From Marisediminitalea aggregata (lineage in GTDB: Bacteria; Pseudomonadota; Gammaproteobacteria; Enterobacterales; Alteromonadaceae): DNA of 64,000 nucleotides. Under the pieces are notes generated by a model, which worked only from the letters and a program-made list of their open reading frames with translations, was not told the DNA's origin and did not search any database. The translations under genes were made by a program, and so were the position numbers. Shown here piece after piece: positions 8,549 to 18,338 of the stretch. The stretch spans positions 535,015 through 599,014 of the forward strand of contig NZ_FQWD01000003.1 of assembly GCF_900129565.1 (NCBI RefSeq), in the 5' to 3' direction. Position 1 is the stretch's first letter, and each line of letters opens with the position of its first letter.

Positions 8549-9175
8549 ATGTCTGAAGCAATTTTTAATCTGGACGCGAAGATCCGTACAGACTTAGGGA
8601 AAGGTGCGAGCCGCCGCCTTCGTCACGCTGATCTGGTTCCAGCTATCGTTTACGGTGGTGAAGAAGCCCCTCTTTCTATTACGCTTGAGCACAACAAAGT
8701 AATCCAAGCGCAAGAATTTGAAGCGTTTTACTCTCACGTTCTAACGCTGAACGTTGACGGCAAGTCTGTTGAAGTTCTGCTGAAAGACGTTCAACGTCAC
8801 CCTTACAAGCCAAAAATCATGCACATGGATTTCCAACGTGTAATTGCTGGCCAGGACGTTCACACGTCTGTACCTCTGCACTTCGTTAACGAAGCATCAT
8901 CTGCAGCGGTTAAAGGTGGCGGTGTTGCAGAACACCACGTAACTGAAGTAGAAATTACCTGCTTACCAAAAGACCTGCCTGAGTTCATCGAAGTCGATAT
9001 GGCTAACATCGAACTGGGTCAAACTCTGCACTTGTCTGACCTGACTCTGCCAGCTGGCGTAAGTTCTGTAGAACTGGCCAAAGGCGACGACGCTCACGAC
9101 CTTGCAGTTGTGACAGTTAAACCACCTAAAGGTGGCGCGGCTGACGAAGCAGAAGAAGACGCTGCTGAGGAATAA
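8549..9175 (+). CDS. rplY: 50S ribosomal protein L25, long CTC/TL5-type
   Basis: 208 aa starting with ATG after a well-placed GGAG. A 17-residue upstream in-frame extension was rejected because it has no Shine-Dalgarno and starts in the leader. The N-terminal L25 domain binds 5S rRNA ([19 protein letters not shown]). The protein also carries the C-terminal TL5/CTC beta domain (from about residue 100), which E. coli L25 (94 aa) lacks. It ends in an acidic tail. First gene of an rplY-pth-ychF operon. Confidence 0.95.
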   Translation: MSEAIFNLDAKIRTDLGKGASRRLRHADLVPAIVYGGEEAPLSITLEHNKVIQAQEFEAFYSHVLTLNVDGKSVEVLLKDVQRHPYKPKIMHMDFQRVIAGQDVHTSVPLHFVNEASSAAVKGGGVAEHHVTEVEITCLPKDLPEFIEVDMANIELGQTLHLSDLTLPAGVSSVELAKGDDAHDLAVVTVKPPKGGAADEAEEDAAEE

Positions 9176-9180
9176 TTCCT

Positions 9181-9774
9181 TTGGCAGACATACGTCTCAT
9201 TGTGGGCCTGGGTAATCCGGGCCCCGAATACGAAAATACCCGCCACAACGCAGGCGCATGGTTTTTAGACCAGCTCGCCGCGACGTTTCAGACAAGCTTA
9301 ACGCCAGAAAGTAAGTTCTTTGGTAAAACTGCGCGAATCAACGTAGCAGGCCAGGACATTCGGTTGCTTTACCCCACCACATTCATGAATAAAAGCGGTC
9401 AGTCTGTTGCAGCACTGGCGAACTTCTATCGTATAGAACCGTCACAAATGTTAGTCGCATTTGACGAACTGGATTTACCACCAGGTGTGGCCAAATTCAA
9501 AGTGGGTGGTAGCTCAAGCCAGAACGGCATCCGCGATATCGTTGCCAAAATGGGCAATAATCGCGATTTCTTGCGATTGCGTATCGGTATTGGTCATCCG
9601 GGTCACAAAAGTCGGGTAACCGGACATGTGCTTGGCAAGCCAGCCCCGGCTGAGCGCGAAGCCATTGAAAGCGCTATCGATGAGTCGGTTCGCTGCACTG
9701 AAATATTACTTAAAAATGATCTGAAAATGGCGCAAAATCGCCTTCACAGTTTTAAAGCAGATATAAACCTCTAA
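9181..9774 (+). CDS. pth: Peptidyl-tRNA hydrolase
   Basis: 197 aa. Recycles peptidyl-tRNA released from stalled ribosomes. The family signature is clear: [18 protein letters not shown] near the N-terminus with catalytic His, then TFMNKSG and the [11 protein letters not shown] segment. It begins with TTG only 5 bp after the rplY stop, so it is probably translationally coupled. One point: many Pth proteins read GGHNGL where this one has GGSSSQNGI. Confidence 0.95.
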   Translation: MADIRLIVGLGNPGPEYENTRHNAGAWFLDQLAATFQTSLTPESKFFGKTARINVAGQDIRLLYPTTFMNKSGQSVAALANFYRIEPSQMLVAFDELDLPPGVAKFKVGGSSSQNGIRDIVAKMGNNRDFLRLRIGIGHPGHKSRVTGHVLGKPAPAEREAIESAIDESVRCTEILLKNDLKMAQNRLHSFKADINL

Positions 9775-9790
9775 TTTCAAGGGCTCCATC

Positions 9791-10882
9791 ATGGGATTTA
9801 AATGTGGCATTGTAGGCCTGCCGAACGTTGGTAAATCAACGTTGTTCAATGCATTGACCAAAGCGGGAATTGAAGCCGCTAACTTTCCTTTCTGTACTAT
9901 TGAACCTAACACAGGTGTAGTACCGGTTCCGGATCTTCGACTTGATAAACTGGCGGAGATTGTAAAGCCGCAGCGCGTCATCCCCACTACCATGGAGTTC
10001 GTTGACATTGCAGGTTTGGTTGAAGGTGCGTCAAAAGGTGAAGGCCTGGGTAATAAATTCCTGGCTAATATTCGTGAAACTGACGCTATCGGTCATGTAG
10101 TGCGTTGCTTCGACAATGAGAACATTGTCCACGTAGCCGGTAAAGTCAGCCCTAAAGACGATATTGACATTATCAACACCGAATTAGCATTAGCAGACCT
10201 TGAGACAACGGAAAAAGCGTTGCACCGCGTTGCTAAGCGCGCAAAAGGTGGTGACGCCGATGCCAAGTTTGAAATGAAAGTGCTGGAAAAAATCAAGCCG
10301 CATCTGGACGAAGGTTTACTGCTGCGCTCTCTGCCGTTAGAAAAAGAAGAACTGGCGGCTATTAGCTATATGCACATGCTTACGCTAAAGCCCACCATGT
10401 ATATTGCTAACGTTAATGAAGATGGTTTCGAGGACAACCCTTACCTGGATCAGGTCAAGGCAATCGCAGCTGAAGAAAACGCCGTGGTCGTTGCAGTATG
10501 TGCAGCCATTGAATCGGACATTGCCGAACTGGACGATGAAGATCGCGAAGAATTCATGGCTGATATGGGCTTAGAAGAGCCGGGGTTAAACCGAGTAATT
10601 CGCGCTGGCTACAACCTGCTGACTTTGCAGACGTACTTTACGGCTGGCGTGAAAGAAGTGCGTGCCTGGACATTCCCAGAAGGTTCTACCGCACCACAAG
10701 CCGCAGGTAAAATTCATACCGACTTTGAAAAAGGTTTTATTCGCGCTGAAATCATAGGTTACGACCACTTTGTCGAATTCAACGGCGAACAAGGTGCAAA
10801 GGATGCCGGTAAGTGGCGTCTGGAAGGTAAAGACTACATCGTAAAAGATGGCGATGTGATTCACTTCCGCTTCAACGTATAA
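9791..10882 (+). CDS. ychF: Redox-regulated ATPase YchF
   Basis: 363 aa, a universally conserved Obg-family P-loop protein (OLA1/YchF). G1 is GLPNVGKST. The G4 position reads NVNE rather than NKxD, which is the known basis for ATP over GTP preference. A coiled-coil insertion and a C-terminal TGS domain ([16 protein letters not shown] end) complete the family architecture and usual length. It is the third gene of the rplY-pth-ychF operon, 16 bp after pth. Confidence 0.97.
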   Translation: MGFKCGIVGLPNVGKSTLFNALTKAGIEAANFPFCTIEPNTGVVPVPDLRLDKLAEIVKPQRVIPTTMEFVDIAGLVEGASKGEGLGNKFLANIRETDAIGHVVRCFDNENIVHVAGKVSPKDDIDIINTELALADLETTEKALHRVAKRAKGGDADAKFEMKVLEKIKPHLDEGLLLRSLPLEKEELAAISYMHMLTLKPTMYIANVNEDGFEDNPYLDQVKAIAAEENAVVVAVCAAIESDIAELDDEDREEFMADMGLEEPGLNRVIRAGYNLLTLQTYFTAGVKEVRAWTFPEGSTAPQAAGKIHTDFEKGFIRAEIIGYDHFVEFNGEQGAKDAGKWRLEGKDYIVKDGDVIHFRFNV

Positions 10883-10891
10883 ATAATCAGA

Positions 10892-10916
10892 AGCCCGGCA
10901 ATCGTCGGGCTTTTTT
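10892..10916 (+). terminator. Rho-independent terminator of rplY-pth-ychF
   Basis: Stem AGCCCG/CGGGCT with an 8-nt loop, followed by six T. Confidence 0.9.
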
Positions 10917-11019
10917 GTGCACTTATCCTTCCAACCTGTTTATTTTTATTCACATCTTTTTCGCTTTTGTCAGCAAAGCACACTATTATTTGGAGGGATC
11001 CATTAAAAAGTCGCTATCA

Positions 11020-11943
11020 ATGAAGTTGTTTGTATGCGCCGTGCTTTCTTTCGCGCTTTATTCCACGGTGGCAATCTCATCGCCCGCCCCCGACGATTCA
11101 GTTACTGTCGTTCAAGTCCCTCACATGAACCGGGCTTCATCACATTTGCAATATGTCCATGCATTACTGGAATTGTCACTGGAATCAACCCAACAGGAGT
11201 TTGGTGAATTCGAGATCCGTTATCACAGCACGGAAACCTTGCCTGAGAGGCAACTAAAAGGGCTTGAAGTTGGCGAGCAATTTTCTGTGACTGTTTCGCA
11301 TGCGAAAGAGCGCTGGAACAACGCTGCTATCAGAGTCCCCTTTCCACTCGTGCGCGGATTGGCGAGCTACCGGTTATTTTTTACAACGCCAAACATTCTG
11401 CCTGCACTAAATAAAGTATCGTCTCTGAAGGATTTCTATCAGTTTTCGTTTGGTCAGGGCGTCGGCTGGTCAACGTCTCGTTTTCTTCAAGATAAACATT
11501 TCAGAATCGTTTATGGCAGCCGGTATGAGGGTTTATTTGTTATGCTGACGGCAAATCGATTTGACCTGCTAATGCGCAGTCCCTATGAGCTTACAGGGGA
11601 ACACGTGAACCTAAGCCAGCAATATCCCTCGCTGACCTATTCAACACGAACAGCAATGCTGACTTACCTGCCAATGTATTTCTATGTCTCAGACAAGCAA
11701 CCTGAATTGGCGGCTCGCATAGAAAAGGGATTAAAAACAGCCTTTAAGGCGGGTCAACTCGACGCGCTTTATGAAAAGTACTTTCATTCCTCACTGGCGC
11801 TCATCCACTCACCAGAACTCCGTGTTTTTTGGATTAATAATACCAATATAACAACCCAGCAGTACCTGGCGGATAAACCATATCTTTTGCCGTCGCTGAT
11901 TAAACAACTCGAGCCGCATTTTGTGTCTCACCCCCAGCACTAA
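11020..11943 (+). CDS. Periplasmic transporter-substrate-binding-domain protein
   Basis: 307 aa from the ATG that begins MKLFVCAVLSF, a clear Sec signal peptide with cleavage near AISSPA. The remainder matches the general pattern of family-3 solute-binding-like proteins that Alteromonadales carry without transport genes. It has a LASYRLFFT lobe, a FGQGVGWSTSRF segment and a C-terminal LDALYEKYF helix. The frame is open from 10915, but that extension overlaps the terminator. A GGAGGGA lies 22 nt upstream of the chosen ATG, further than usual, so the start is uncertain by a few codons. It stands alone; function unknown. Confidence 0.7.
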   Translation: MKLFVCAVLSFALYSTVAISSPAPDDSVTVVQVPHMNRASSHLQYVHALLELSLESTQQEFGEFEIRYHSTETLPERQLKGLEVGEQFSVTVSHAKERWNNAAIRVPFPLVRGLASYRLFFTTPNILPALNKVSSLKDFYQFSFGQGVGWSTSRFLQDKHFRIVYGSRYEGLFVMLTANRFDLLMRSPYELTGEHVNLSQQYPSLTYSTRTAMLTYLPMYFYVSDKQPELAARIEKGLKTAFKAGQLDALYEKYFHSSLALIHSPELRVFWINNTNITTQQYLADKPYLLPSLIKQLEPHFVSHPQH

Positions 11944-12263
11944 CAAAGCATCTGGGCGATTTTGTATACTGAGCACTCAATAATTCGATTGCGCTACGGG
12001 CGCATCTACCCGAAACGTCTTCCCCAGTAACGTGTTGAGAACACAAAATGTACTTATTTGCCGTCCTAAGCTTGCTGGTAGCACTTTAATTTTTATTCTT
12101 GGCTGACAATTATCTTTTCTCAACAATGACATGATCGATGAAAATGTAGGCAGGTAAGCCCTGCTGAATGCGTTACAAAACGACGAAAAGCGCTATTTTG
12201 CTGGAAATAACAACGCTGGCGAACAGATAATAAGCAGTTAAACAAAAGGGCGAAAAAAAGGGG
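11944..12263 (+). other. Intergenic region upstream of the tRNA operon
   Basis: About 320 bp without a supported gene. Its last 60 bp are A-rich and could act as an UP element for the tRNA promoter. I see no convincing terminator after the preceding gene. Confidence 0.5.
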
Positions 12264-12292
12264 TTGACGCACTAGGTTCATATACGCATAAT
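12264..12292 (+). promoter_or_regulatory. tRNA operon promoter
   Basis: TTGACG (12264-12269), exact 17-bp spacer, CATAAT (12287-12292), then a GC-rich discriminator (ACGCGCC), as expected for a stable-RNA promoter under stringent control. It is 37 bp before the first tRNA. Confidence 0.85.
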
Positions 12293-12329
12293 ACGCGCCA
12301 CTTCCTGAGAGGGAAGTAAAACAATCGGA

Positions 12330-12406
12330 GGCTACGTAGCTCAGTTGGTTAGAGCACATCACTCATAATGATGGGGTCGCAAGTTCGAATCTCGCCGTAG
12401 CCACCA
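12330..12406 (+). tRNA. tRNA-Met (CAU), elongator type
   Basis: 77 nt with encoded CCA. The acceptor stem GGCTACG/CGTAGCC pairs perfectly and the anticodon loop is CTCATAA. G1 pairs with C72, unlike initiator tRNA. The sequence closely resembles E. coli metT. Confidence 0.97.
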
Positions 12407-12414
12407 TTCTCGCA

Positions 12415-12436
12415 AACCCAGTTTATGGGTTTTTTA
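12415..12436 (+). terminator. Terminator-like hairpin between tRNA-Met and tRNA-Leu
   Basis: Stem AACCCA/TGGGTT with loop GTTTA, followed by a seven-T tract (12430-12436). It is nested inside a second stem, TCTCGCA (12408-12414) with TGCGAGA (12440-12446). It may be a partial terminator or a processing signal inside the tRNA transcript. Confidence 0.6.
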
Positions 12437-12452
12437 ATGTGCGAGACACTGC

Positions 12453-12537
12453 GCGGAAGTGGTGGAATTGGTAGACACGCTGGATTTAGGTTCCAGTGCT
12501 TCACGGCGTGAGAGTTCAAGTCTCTCCTTCCGCACCA
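12453..12537 (+). tRNA. tRNA-Leu (UAG)
   Basis: 85 nt with encoded CCA. Acceptor stem GCGGAAG/CTTCCGC, anticodon loop TTTAGGT, and the long variable arm expected for class II tRNA-Leu. Confidence 0.97.
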
Positions 12538-12539
12538 TT

Positions 12540-12615
12540 TGGGGTATAGCCAAGTTGGTAAGGCAGCGGGTTTTGATCCCGCCATCCGTTGGTTCGAGTC
12601 CAGCTACCCCAGCCA
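12540..12615 (+). tRNA. tRNA-Gln (UUG)
   Basis: 76 nt with encoded CCA. Acceptor TGGGGTA/TACCCCA, including the weak U1-A72 pair typical of tRNA-Gln, and anticodon loop TTTTGAT. Only 2 nt separate it from tRNA-Leu, so the two are cotranscribed. Confidence 0.97.
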
Positions 12616-12622
12616 TTATTCA

Positions 12623-12649
12623 AAACGCCAGTCTCTGACTGGCGTTTTT
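12623..12649 (+). terminator. tRNA operon terminator
   Basis: An 11-bp stem, AAACGCCAGTC/GACTGGCGTTT, with loop TCT and a T-run. Confidence 0.92.
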
Positions 12650-12720
12650 GCTTTACACTCCCCGTTAACCTCGGCACACTTGTCACATAACTATAATTTT
12701 GTAATCTAACGGGAATTTCA

Positions 12721-14124
12721 GTGCTCAACGACATTGTTGCATTTATCAACAACATTCTCTGGGGCGACGGTCAGGTACTCATCTACATGCTCGTTGCAGC
12801 AGGTATCTGGTTCACTGTTCGCTTGGGCGGTGTTCAGCTTCGCCATTTTGGCCACATGTTTACGCTGCTCAAAGGCAGCACCTCCAGCACCAAAGAAGGT
12901 ATCAGCTCATTTCAGGCTCTCTGCACCAGCTTATCGGCGCGCGTCGGCACAGGTAATCTGGCCGGTGTCGCGGTGGCTATCTCGCTGGGTGGTGCTGGCA
13001 GTATTTTCTGGATGTGGGTTATTGCTTTTCTGGGCATGGCAACCGGCTTTGCCGAGAGTGTGCTTGGTCAGCTTTATAAAGTAAAAGATGACAACGGTGA
13101 GTATCGGGGCGGCCCCGCTTACTATATCAAGCAAGGTCTGAATAAAACCTGGCTCGCTGTGGCCTTTTCACTGTGCTTGTTTCTTGGCTATGGGTTTATC
13201 TTTTCTGCCGTACAGGCGAACACCATTACCGATGCGCTGAATGCCGCTTATGATATTCCCACCAGCTATTCCGGGCTGGCCATTATTGCTCTGGCAGCAT
13301 TGATCGTTGTAGGTGGTCTACGCGGTATCGCACGATTTGCAGAATGGGTTGTCCCGTTTATGGGCATTACCTATGTGCTGGCAGCCCTGTTAATTTGCGC
13401 AGTTAACTTTACTGAACTGCCGGGTATGTTTTGGCACATCATCCAATCTGCGTTTGGTTTACAGGAAGCCGGTGCAGGAGCCATGGGGGCAGCCGTGAAA
13501 AACGGTATTCAGCGCGGTTTGTATTCCAACGAAGCCGGTTCAGGCAGCGTGCCTCACGCCGCAGCCAGTGCAGCGCCCTACCCGAATCATCCGGTTTCTC
13601 AGGGCTATGTACAAATGCTTGGCGTATTTCTGGATACCATGGTGCTATGTACCGCAACCGCGTTTATCATCCTGTTGGCTGGCGGAAGCAGTAGTGATCA
13701 AATGGAAGGGATTCGCCTGACACAGTCAGCCATGACCAGCCATATTGGTGAAGGCGGCGCAGACTTTGTGGCCGCTGCGATATGTTTCTTCTCCTTTACT
13801 TCGGTAGTCGCTAACTACGCCTACGGTGAAAGTAATCTTCACATGTTTAAGCTCGACAACAAAATGGGTCGAATCGCCTACACCAGTGGCTATCTCGCCA
13901 TGATTTTCTGGGGTTCAATGGCGGCGCTGCCAGAAGTATGGGCTGCTGCCGATATGGCTCTGGGGCTTATGACTGTCATTAACATTATCGCCATCGTATG
14001 GATGACGCCAACGATTGTGAGCATCAGTAAAGACTACTTCTCTAAGAAAGACCGCGGAGAATTGCCCGAATACAAGGCGGGTGACTGCCCGATTCAGGGT
14101 AAATCCGAAGACGGTATCTGGTAA
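12721..14124 (+). CDS. Sodium/alanine:cation symporter (AGCS family)
   Basis: 467 aa integral inner-membrane protein starting with GTG. The AGCS signatures are present: SFQALCTSLSARVGTGNLAG near the N-terminus, GMATGFAES, and the QRGLYSNEAGSGSVPHAAA block that forms the substrate and sodium site. Length is typical of AlsT/DagA. It imports alanine or glycine with Na+. It sits between the tRNA operon and ubiF as a single-gene unit with its own terminator. Confidence 0.93.
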   Translation: MLNDIVAFINNILWGDGQVLIYMLVAAGIWFTVRLGGVQLRHFGHMFTLLKGSTSSTKEGISSFQALCTSLSARVGTGNLAGVAVAISLGGAGSIFWMWVIAFLGMATGFAESVLGQLYKVKDDNGEYRGGPAYYIKQGLNKTWLAVAFSLCLFLGYGFIFSAVQANTITDALNAAYDIPTSYSGLAIIALAALIVVGGLRGIARFAEWVVPFMGITYVLAALLICAVNFTELPGMFWHIIQSAFGLQEAGAGAMGAAVKNGIQRGLYSNEAGSGSVPHAAASAAPYPNHPVSQGYVQMLGVFLDTMVLCTATAFIILLAGGSSSDQMEGIRLTQSAMTSHIGEGGADFVAAAICFFSFTSVVANYAYGESNLHMFKLDNKMGRIAYTSGYLAMIFWGSMAALPEVWAAADMALGLMTVINIIAIVWMTPTIVSISKDYFSKKDRGELPEYKAGDCPIQGKSEDGIW

Positions 14125-14140
14125 ACCGTAAAACAAATGC

Positions 14141-14168
14141 AACAAAGCCCGCAGATGCGGGCTTTGTT
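14141..14168 (+). terminator. Terminator after the AGCS gene (possibly bidirectional)
   Basis: A perfect 12-bp stem, AACAAAGCCCGC/GCGGGCTTTGTT, with loop AGAT. It lies between convergent genes and could also end the minus-strand ubiF unit. Confidence 0.85.
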
Positions 14169-14187
14169 ATGTTTGAAGAAGCGTTTC

Positions 14188-14364
14188 TTAGCTGACCATC
14201 ATTTTTATGAGCTGTGCTAATAGCAGTAGCATTAACAAAGGCCAGATCCATCGCGATAACTTACTTTGTTCTTCGCTGCTCATTCGCCAGTTGGATTTTT
14301 CCAACAATGGCACCACCACGGCTAACGCTAAGAATAAAATGCCAATTACAATTAATACTGTCAT
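14188..14364 (-). CDS. 58-aa two-helix membrane protein coupled to ubiF
   Basis: Reads MTVLIVIGILFLALAVVV... at the start and ...LIKMMVS at the end. Two hydrophobic segments (about 2-20 and 40-56) flank a polar loop with the sequence EKSNWRMSSEEQSK. The ATG shares its A with the ubiF stop (TAATG, 14366-14362), a classic translational-coupling junction, which argues that it is a real gene. Codon use resembles its neighbours. I recognise no family. Its position suggests a small inner-membrane protein that might assist the ubiquinone hydroxylase or its complex, but that is speculation. Confidence 0.65.
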   Translation of the reverse strand: MTVLIVIGILFLALAVVVPLLEKSNWRMSSEEQSKLSRWIWPLLMLLLLAQLIKMMVS

Positions 14365-15533
14365 TATGAAAGTCCCATTGCGTATTTCAGTACCTGCTGC
14401 TTTACCGGGCCGCTGTGGTGGGCCAGCTTCAACAACCCATTACGCAGTAATTTCAGCGGGCCGACATCATTGCTAAAGGTACTGTAAAATCCATCCATCG
14501 CGCTCATCATCAGCGCGTTGTCCCGCTGCCTTGGCTGTTCGTAATCTTCCTGCAGCATTTTCAAACAGGTTGTGCTGGCTAAATCGGGCTTATCTGACAA
14601 CACCGCCAACAACGCTTTAATGTCTTTAAATCCCAGGTTGACACCCTGCCCCGCCAGCGGGTTAATCGTATGCGCTGCATCACCAACTAAAATCACACCG
14701 GGTAACACATACTGACTGGCATGACGACGAATAAGCGTAAATGCCGCACAGTTGAGCACCTCAAAATCGCCTGGCAATGGCGGAAAGTGCGCCACAATAC
14801 TCTCTTTAATTTGTGCGTTTGACTGTCTTTTCAAGTCTTTGAGTATATCAGGCGTGTCATACCAAATAAGCGACGCAAAATTCTCATGCATAGGAAGCAG
14901 CGCTCGCGGTCCTTGGGGCGTAAACTGCTGCCAGGTGATCCCGTCAACAGGTTCGTCGAACTGCACGGTAATTCCCATTGCCTGTTGCTGATATTGCCAG
15001 CCCGATATGCCAATACCTGCAGCTTGCCTTACCTGAGATTCCGCCCCATCAGCACCAATTAACCATTGGCAAGTGAGCGTTGAATTATCATCCAGTGTTA
15101 TCTGTACAGGCTGCGTATCATTGCGCTCTATGTGCTCAATACGGGCGGGTGAAAACCAGGTCACATTGTCATACGACTTCAGCGCTGCGTGACAGCCCAG
15201 CTGTATAATACGGTTTTCCACAAAATAACCGAGTAAATCATAGCCGACTTCCTGCGCCACAAAATCGGTGCGGCAATCAGGGTGTTCCCAGACCGACAAT
15301 CCGTGATAAGGCCGGACACGCATCGCCTCTATGTGTGACCAGGCTCCGAGCTCATCTAACAGATTGACCGACGCCATGCTGATGGCGGACATTCGGAGAT
15401 CAGGGGGCTGTTCGGCACTAAATGGTTGAGGTGGTCGCTGCTCTATTAACGCCACAGAATAGCCCGCACGCGCCAACCCTAATGCGGTAGCGGCACCCAC
15501 CATACCTGCGCCGTTAATACAAAAATCAAACAT
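14364..15533 (-). CDS. ubiF: FAD-dependent ubiquinone biosynthesis hydroxylase, UbiF-like
   Basis: 389 aa. The start is the ATG beginning MFDFCINGAG, preceded by GGAG at 5-nt spacing; an 18-residue upstream extension was rejected. It has the FAD dinucleotide motif INGAGMVGAATALGLA, the GADGAESQVR (DG) motif and the VGDAAHTINPLAGQGVNLG (GD) motif of the UbiH/UbiF/Coq6 family. These enzymes hydroxylate the ubiquinone ring. Sequence alone does not separate UbiF from UbiH, but its position divergent to miaB and beside the tRNA operon matches E. coli ubiF. Confidence 0.85.
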   Translation of the reverse strand: MFDFCINGAGMVGAATALGLARAGYSVALIEQRPPQPFSAEQPPDLRMSAISMASVNLLDELGAWSHIEAMRVRPYHGLSVWEHPDCRTDFVAQEVGYDLLGYFVENRIIQLGCHAALKSYDNVTWFSPARIEHIERNDTQPVQITLDDNSTLTCQWLIGADGAESQVRQAAGIGISGWQYQQQAMGITVQFDEPVDGITWQQFTPQGPRALLPMHENFASLIWYDTPDILKDLKRQSNAQIKESIVAHFPPLPGDFEVLNCAAFTLIRRHASQYVLPGVILVGDAAHTINPLAGQGVNLGFKDIKALLAVLSDKPDLASTTCLKMLQEDYEQPRQRDNALMMSAMDGFYSTFSNDVGPLKLLRNGLLKLAHHSGPVKQQVLKYAMGLS

Positions 15534-15839
15534 AAACACTCCGTTTGTGATTTCACCATTATGCCTGAAGACAACAAGCGCCCTCAATGATGGCGTGAAG
15601 AGTAATACAAAATTGTCGTTGGATCAGTGACTTTCATGATTACGTGCAACCCGGTTGGGATGGATCGACAAAGCCCGAAAAAGCCGGGCTGCATGGCTGG
15701 CTATCGACGAGCAGAAAGGTTAAAATACGCGGCTATTTTGAACAACCACGCTGGTCTTTATCCGCCAACCATTGCCATCTGGGGCAAATCCTTGTTTGGT
15801 GGTCTGTAGAACCAGCCTAAACGTGATTATCGAATTGTT

Positions 15840-17276
15840 ATGAGTAAAAAGCTGTACATCAAAACCTGGGGCTGCCAAATGAACGAGTACGACTCGGAGA
15901 AAATGGCCGATCTGCTTGATGCAACCCACGGTTTCACCCTCGCTGAAGAAGCAGAAGAAGCCGATGTTATTTTGCTCAACACCTGCTCTATTCGAGAAAA
16001 AGCTCAGGAAAAGGTATTCCACCAGCTAGGTCGTTGGAAGAATCTGAAGAAAACCAACCCGGAACTGATTATTGGTGTGGGTGGCTGTGTAGCGTCTCAG
16101 GAAGGCGACCATATTCGTCAGCGCGCCCCGTTTGTTGACCTGGTATTCGGCCCACAAACCTTACACCGTTTGCCGGAAATGATTAACCAAATCCGCGCGG
16201 GTGAAACCTCAGTAGTGGACGTAAGCTTCCCGGAAATCGAGAAGTTTGACCGTCTGCCAGAGCCTCGTGCCGAAGGCCCTACCGCTTTTGTGTCTATCAT
16301 GGAAGGTTGCTCAAAGTACTGTACTTTCTGCGTGGTGCCTTACACTCGTGGTGAAGAAGTCAGCCGCCCGGTAGACGATGTATTATTGGAAATCGCCCAG
16401 TTAGCCGAACAAGGCGTTCGCGAAGTGAACTTACTGGGTCAAAACGTAAATGCGTTCCGCGGTGAGCACCACGACGGTAGCATCTGTCGTTTTTCCGAGT
16501 TACTGGAACTGGTTGCAGCCATCGATGGTATCGACCGTATTCGCTACACCACGTCTCACCCGGTGGAGTTCACCGACGACATCATTGCTGTTTATGAAAC
16601 AGTGCCTGAATTAGTCGATCACCTGCATTTGCCGGTTCAAAGCGGTTCAGATCGTATTCTGAACATGATGAAACGCGGCCACACTGCATTAGAGTACAAA
16701 TCTAAAATCCGTAAGTTACGCAAAGTACGCCCGAATATTTGCATGTCTTCAGACTTCATCATTGGCTACCCGGGTGAAACCGATGCCGACTTTGAAGCCA
16801 CCATGGATCTGATTCAGGCAGTAGACTACGACCTGAGTTTCAGCTTTATCTATTCTGCTCGCCCAGGTACACCGGCGGCCGACGCCGTTGACGATGTGAG
16901 CGAAGAGACAAAAAAGCAACGTCTGTATTTGCTGCAGCAACGTATAAACCAGCAAGCACTGCGCATTGCGCGAAACATGCTGGATACAGAACAACGTATT
17001 TTAGTGGAAGGCCCGTCGAAAAAAGACATCATGGAACTGCAGGGCAGAACAGAAAACAACCGGGTTGTAAACTTCCCGGGAACCCCAGACATGATTGGCG
17101 AATTCGTGGACGTGAAGATCACGGATGTATTCAGTAACTCACTGCGTGGTGAAGTGATTCGTCGCGAGGCCGATATGGGTCTGCGAGTGGCCGTATCACC
17201 ACAAAGTATTCTGGCAAAGCGCCAGCCACAACAACCTGACGCGTTGGGCGTAAGCCAATTTCAACCGACACACTAA
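15840..17276 (+). CDS. miaB: tRNA-2-methylthio-N6-dimethylallyladenosine synthase
   Basis: 478 aa. Radical-SAM methylthiotransferase that modifies A37 of tRNAs reading UNN codons. The N-terminal MTTase domain ([15 protein letters not shown]) holds the auxiliary-cluster cysteines (Cys in GCQMN, NTCSIR, GGCVAS). The SAM motif CSKYCTFC and a C-terminal TRAM domain complete the family. It starts a five-gene operon with phoH-like, ybeY, corC and lnt. Confidence 0.97.
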   Translation: MSKKLYIKTWGCQMNEYDSEKMADLLDATHGFTLAEEAEEADVILLNTCSIREKAQEKVFHQLGRWKNLKKTNPELIIGVGGCVASQEGDHIRQRAPFVDLVFGPQTLHRLPEMINQIRAGETSVVDVSFPEIEKFDRLPEPRAEGPTAFVSIMEGCSKYCTFCVVPYTRGEEVSRPVDDVLLEIAQLAEQGVREVNLLGQNVNAFRGEHHDGSICRFSELLELVAAIDGIDRIRYTTSHPVEFTDDIIAVYETVPELVDHLHLPVQSGSDRILNMMKRGHTALEYKSKIRKLRKVRPNICMSSDFIIGYPGETDADFEATMDLIQAVDYDLSFSFIYSARPGTPAADAVDDVSEETKKQRLYLLQQRINQQALRIARNMLDTEQRILVEGPSKKDIMELQGRTENNRVVNFPGTPDMIGEFVDVKITDVFSNSLRGEVIRREADMGLRVAVSPQSILAKRQPQQPDALGVSQFQPTH

Positions 17277-17293
17277 CAAGGTAGCGAGCAAAC

Positions 17294-18331
17294 TTGAGTA
17301 AACTGGTAAGCAACGAAGTAGTCCTGGAGCCGGAAGATAACAAACGGTTGTCCAGCTTGTGCGGTCCATTCGACGACAATATCAAACAAATTGAACGTCG
17401 TCTGGGCGTGGAAATTACCTATCGCAGCAATTTTTTCAAAATTGTGGGTGAGCCACAACAAACCCGCGGTGCGGGTGAATTACTGAAACTGCTGTATATC
17501 GAAACTCAACCGGTTAAAGGATTGGTGCCTGATCTGGAAGCGGAACAGGTCCACCTGGCCATTCAGGAAGCCAGTTGCCTCGAGCGTGAAGAAGCCGGTA
17601 CTTACGGTAAAGAAGTTAACATCAAAACCAAGCGCGGCGTTATAAAACCGCGTAACCCAAATCAGGCGCAATATGTCGCCAATGTTGTTAACCATGACAT
17701 TACCTTTGGTATTGGTCCTGCAGGAACCGGTAAAACCTATCTGGCCGTTGCCTGTGCCGTTGATGCCCTTGAGCGTCAGGAAATCCGTCGCATTCTGTTA
17801 ACGCGCCCGGCTGTAGAAGCCGGTGAAAAGCTGGGTTTCCTGCCCGGCGACCTGTCACAAAAAGTCGACCCGTATTTGCGTCCGCTCTACGATGCTCTGT
17901 TTGAAATGCTGGGTTTCGAAAAGGTCGAAAAGCTGATGGAACGCAACGTGATTGAGGTTGCGCCGCTGGCCTATATGCGTGGTCGAACGCTAAATGACGC
18001 TTTTATTATTCTGGATGAAAGTCAGAACACCACGGTCGAGCAAATGAAAATGTTCCTGACCCGTATTGGCTTTAATTCCAGAGCAGTGATCACGGGTGAC
18101 ATCACCCAGGTTGATTTACCTCGTGGGGCACGCTCTGGATTGCGTCATGCGATCAACGTACTTCAGCCGGTACCTGACATCTCATTCAATTTCTTCACCG
18201 CGGGCGACGTAGTGCGTCACCCGGTAGTAGCGCGTATCGTTCGAGCTTATGAAGATTATGAAGCCGAACAAGAGCGTATCCGCATTGCCAAAAAGCAAGA
18301 AGGTAACGACAACGACAAGCGCGAAGATTAA
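17294..18331 (+). CDS. ybeZ: PhoH-like ATPase (YbeZ)
   Basis: 345 aa from a TTG codon 17 bp after miaB. Walker A is GPAGTGKT (about residues 147-154) and the Walker B-like segment is IILDESQNTT. It partners YbeY in rRNA maturation and quality control, and the gene order ybeZ-ybeY-corC is conserved. The N-terminal 110 residues form a KH-like domain. The TTG start is the best available, with a weak GAG-type ribosome site. Confidence 0.93.
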   Translation: MSKLVSNEVVLEPEDNKRLSSLCGPFDDNIKQIERRLGVEITYRSNFFKIVGEPQQTRGAGELLKLLYIETQPVKGLVPDLEAEQVHLAIQEASCLEREEAGTYGKEVNIKTKRGVIKPRNPNQAQYVANVVNHDITFGIGPAGTGKTYLAVACAVDALERQEIRRILLTRPAVEAGEKLGFLPGDLSQKVDPYLRPLYDALFEMLGFEKVEKLMERNVIEVAPLAYMRGRTLNDAFIILDESQNTTVEQMKMFLTRIGFNSRAVITGDITQVDLPRGARSGLRHAINVLQPVPDISFNFFTAGDVVRHPVVARIVRAYEDYEAEQERIRIAKKQEGNDNDKRED

Positions 18332-18338
18332 CTGAGCT

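Noticed and set aside
12120..12755. Several minus-strand open frames across the tRNA operon
   Set aside because: They cross three tRNAs, a promoter and a terminator and have no recognisable protein content.
15671..15695. GC-rich hairpin (AGCCCG/CGGGCT) before miaB as a terminator
   Set aside because: No T-run on either strand and no gene ending nearby; it may be a leader structure, but nothing supports a specific role.
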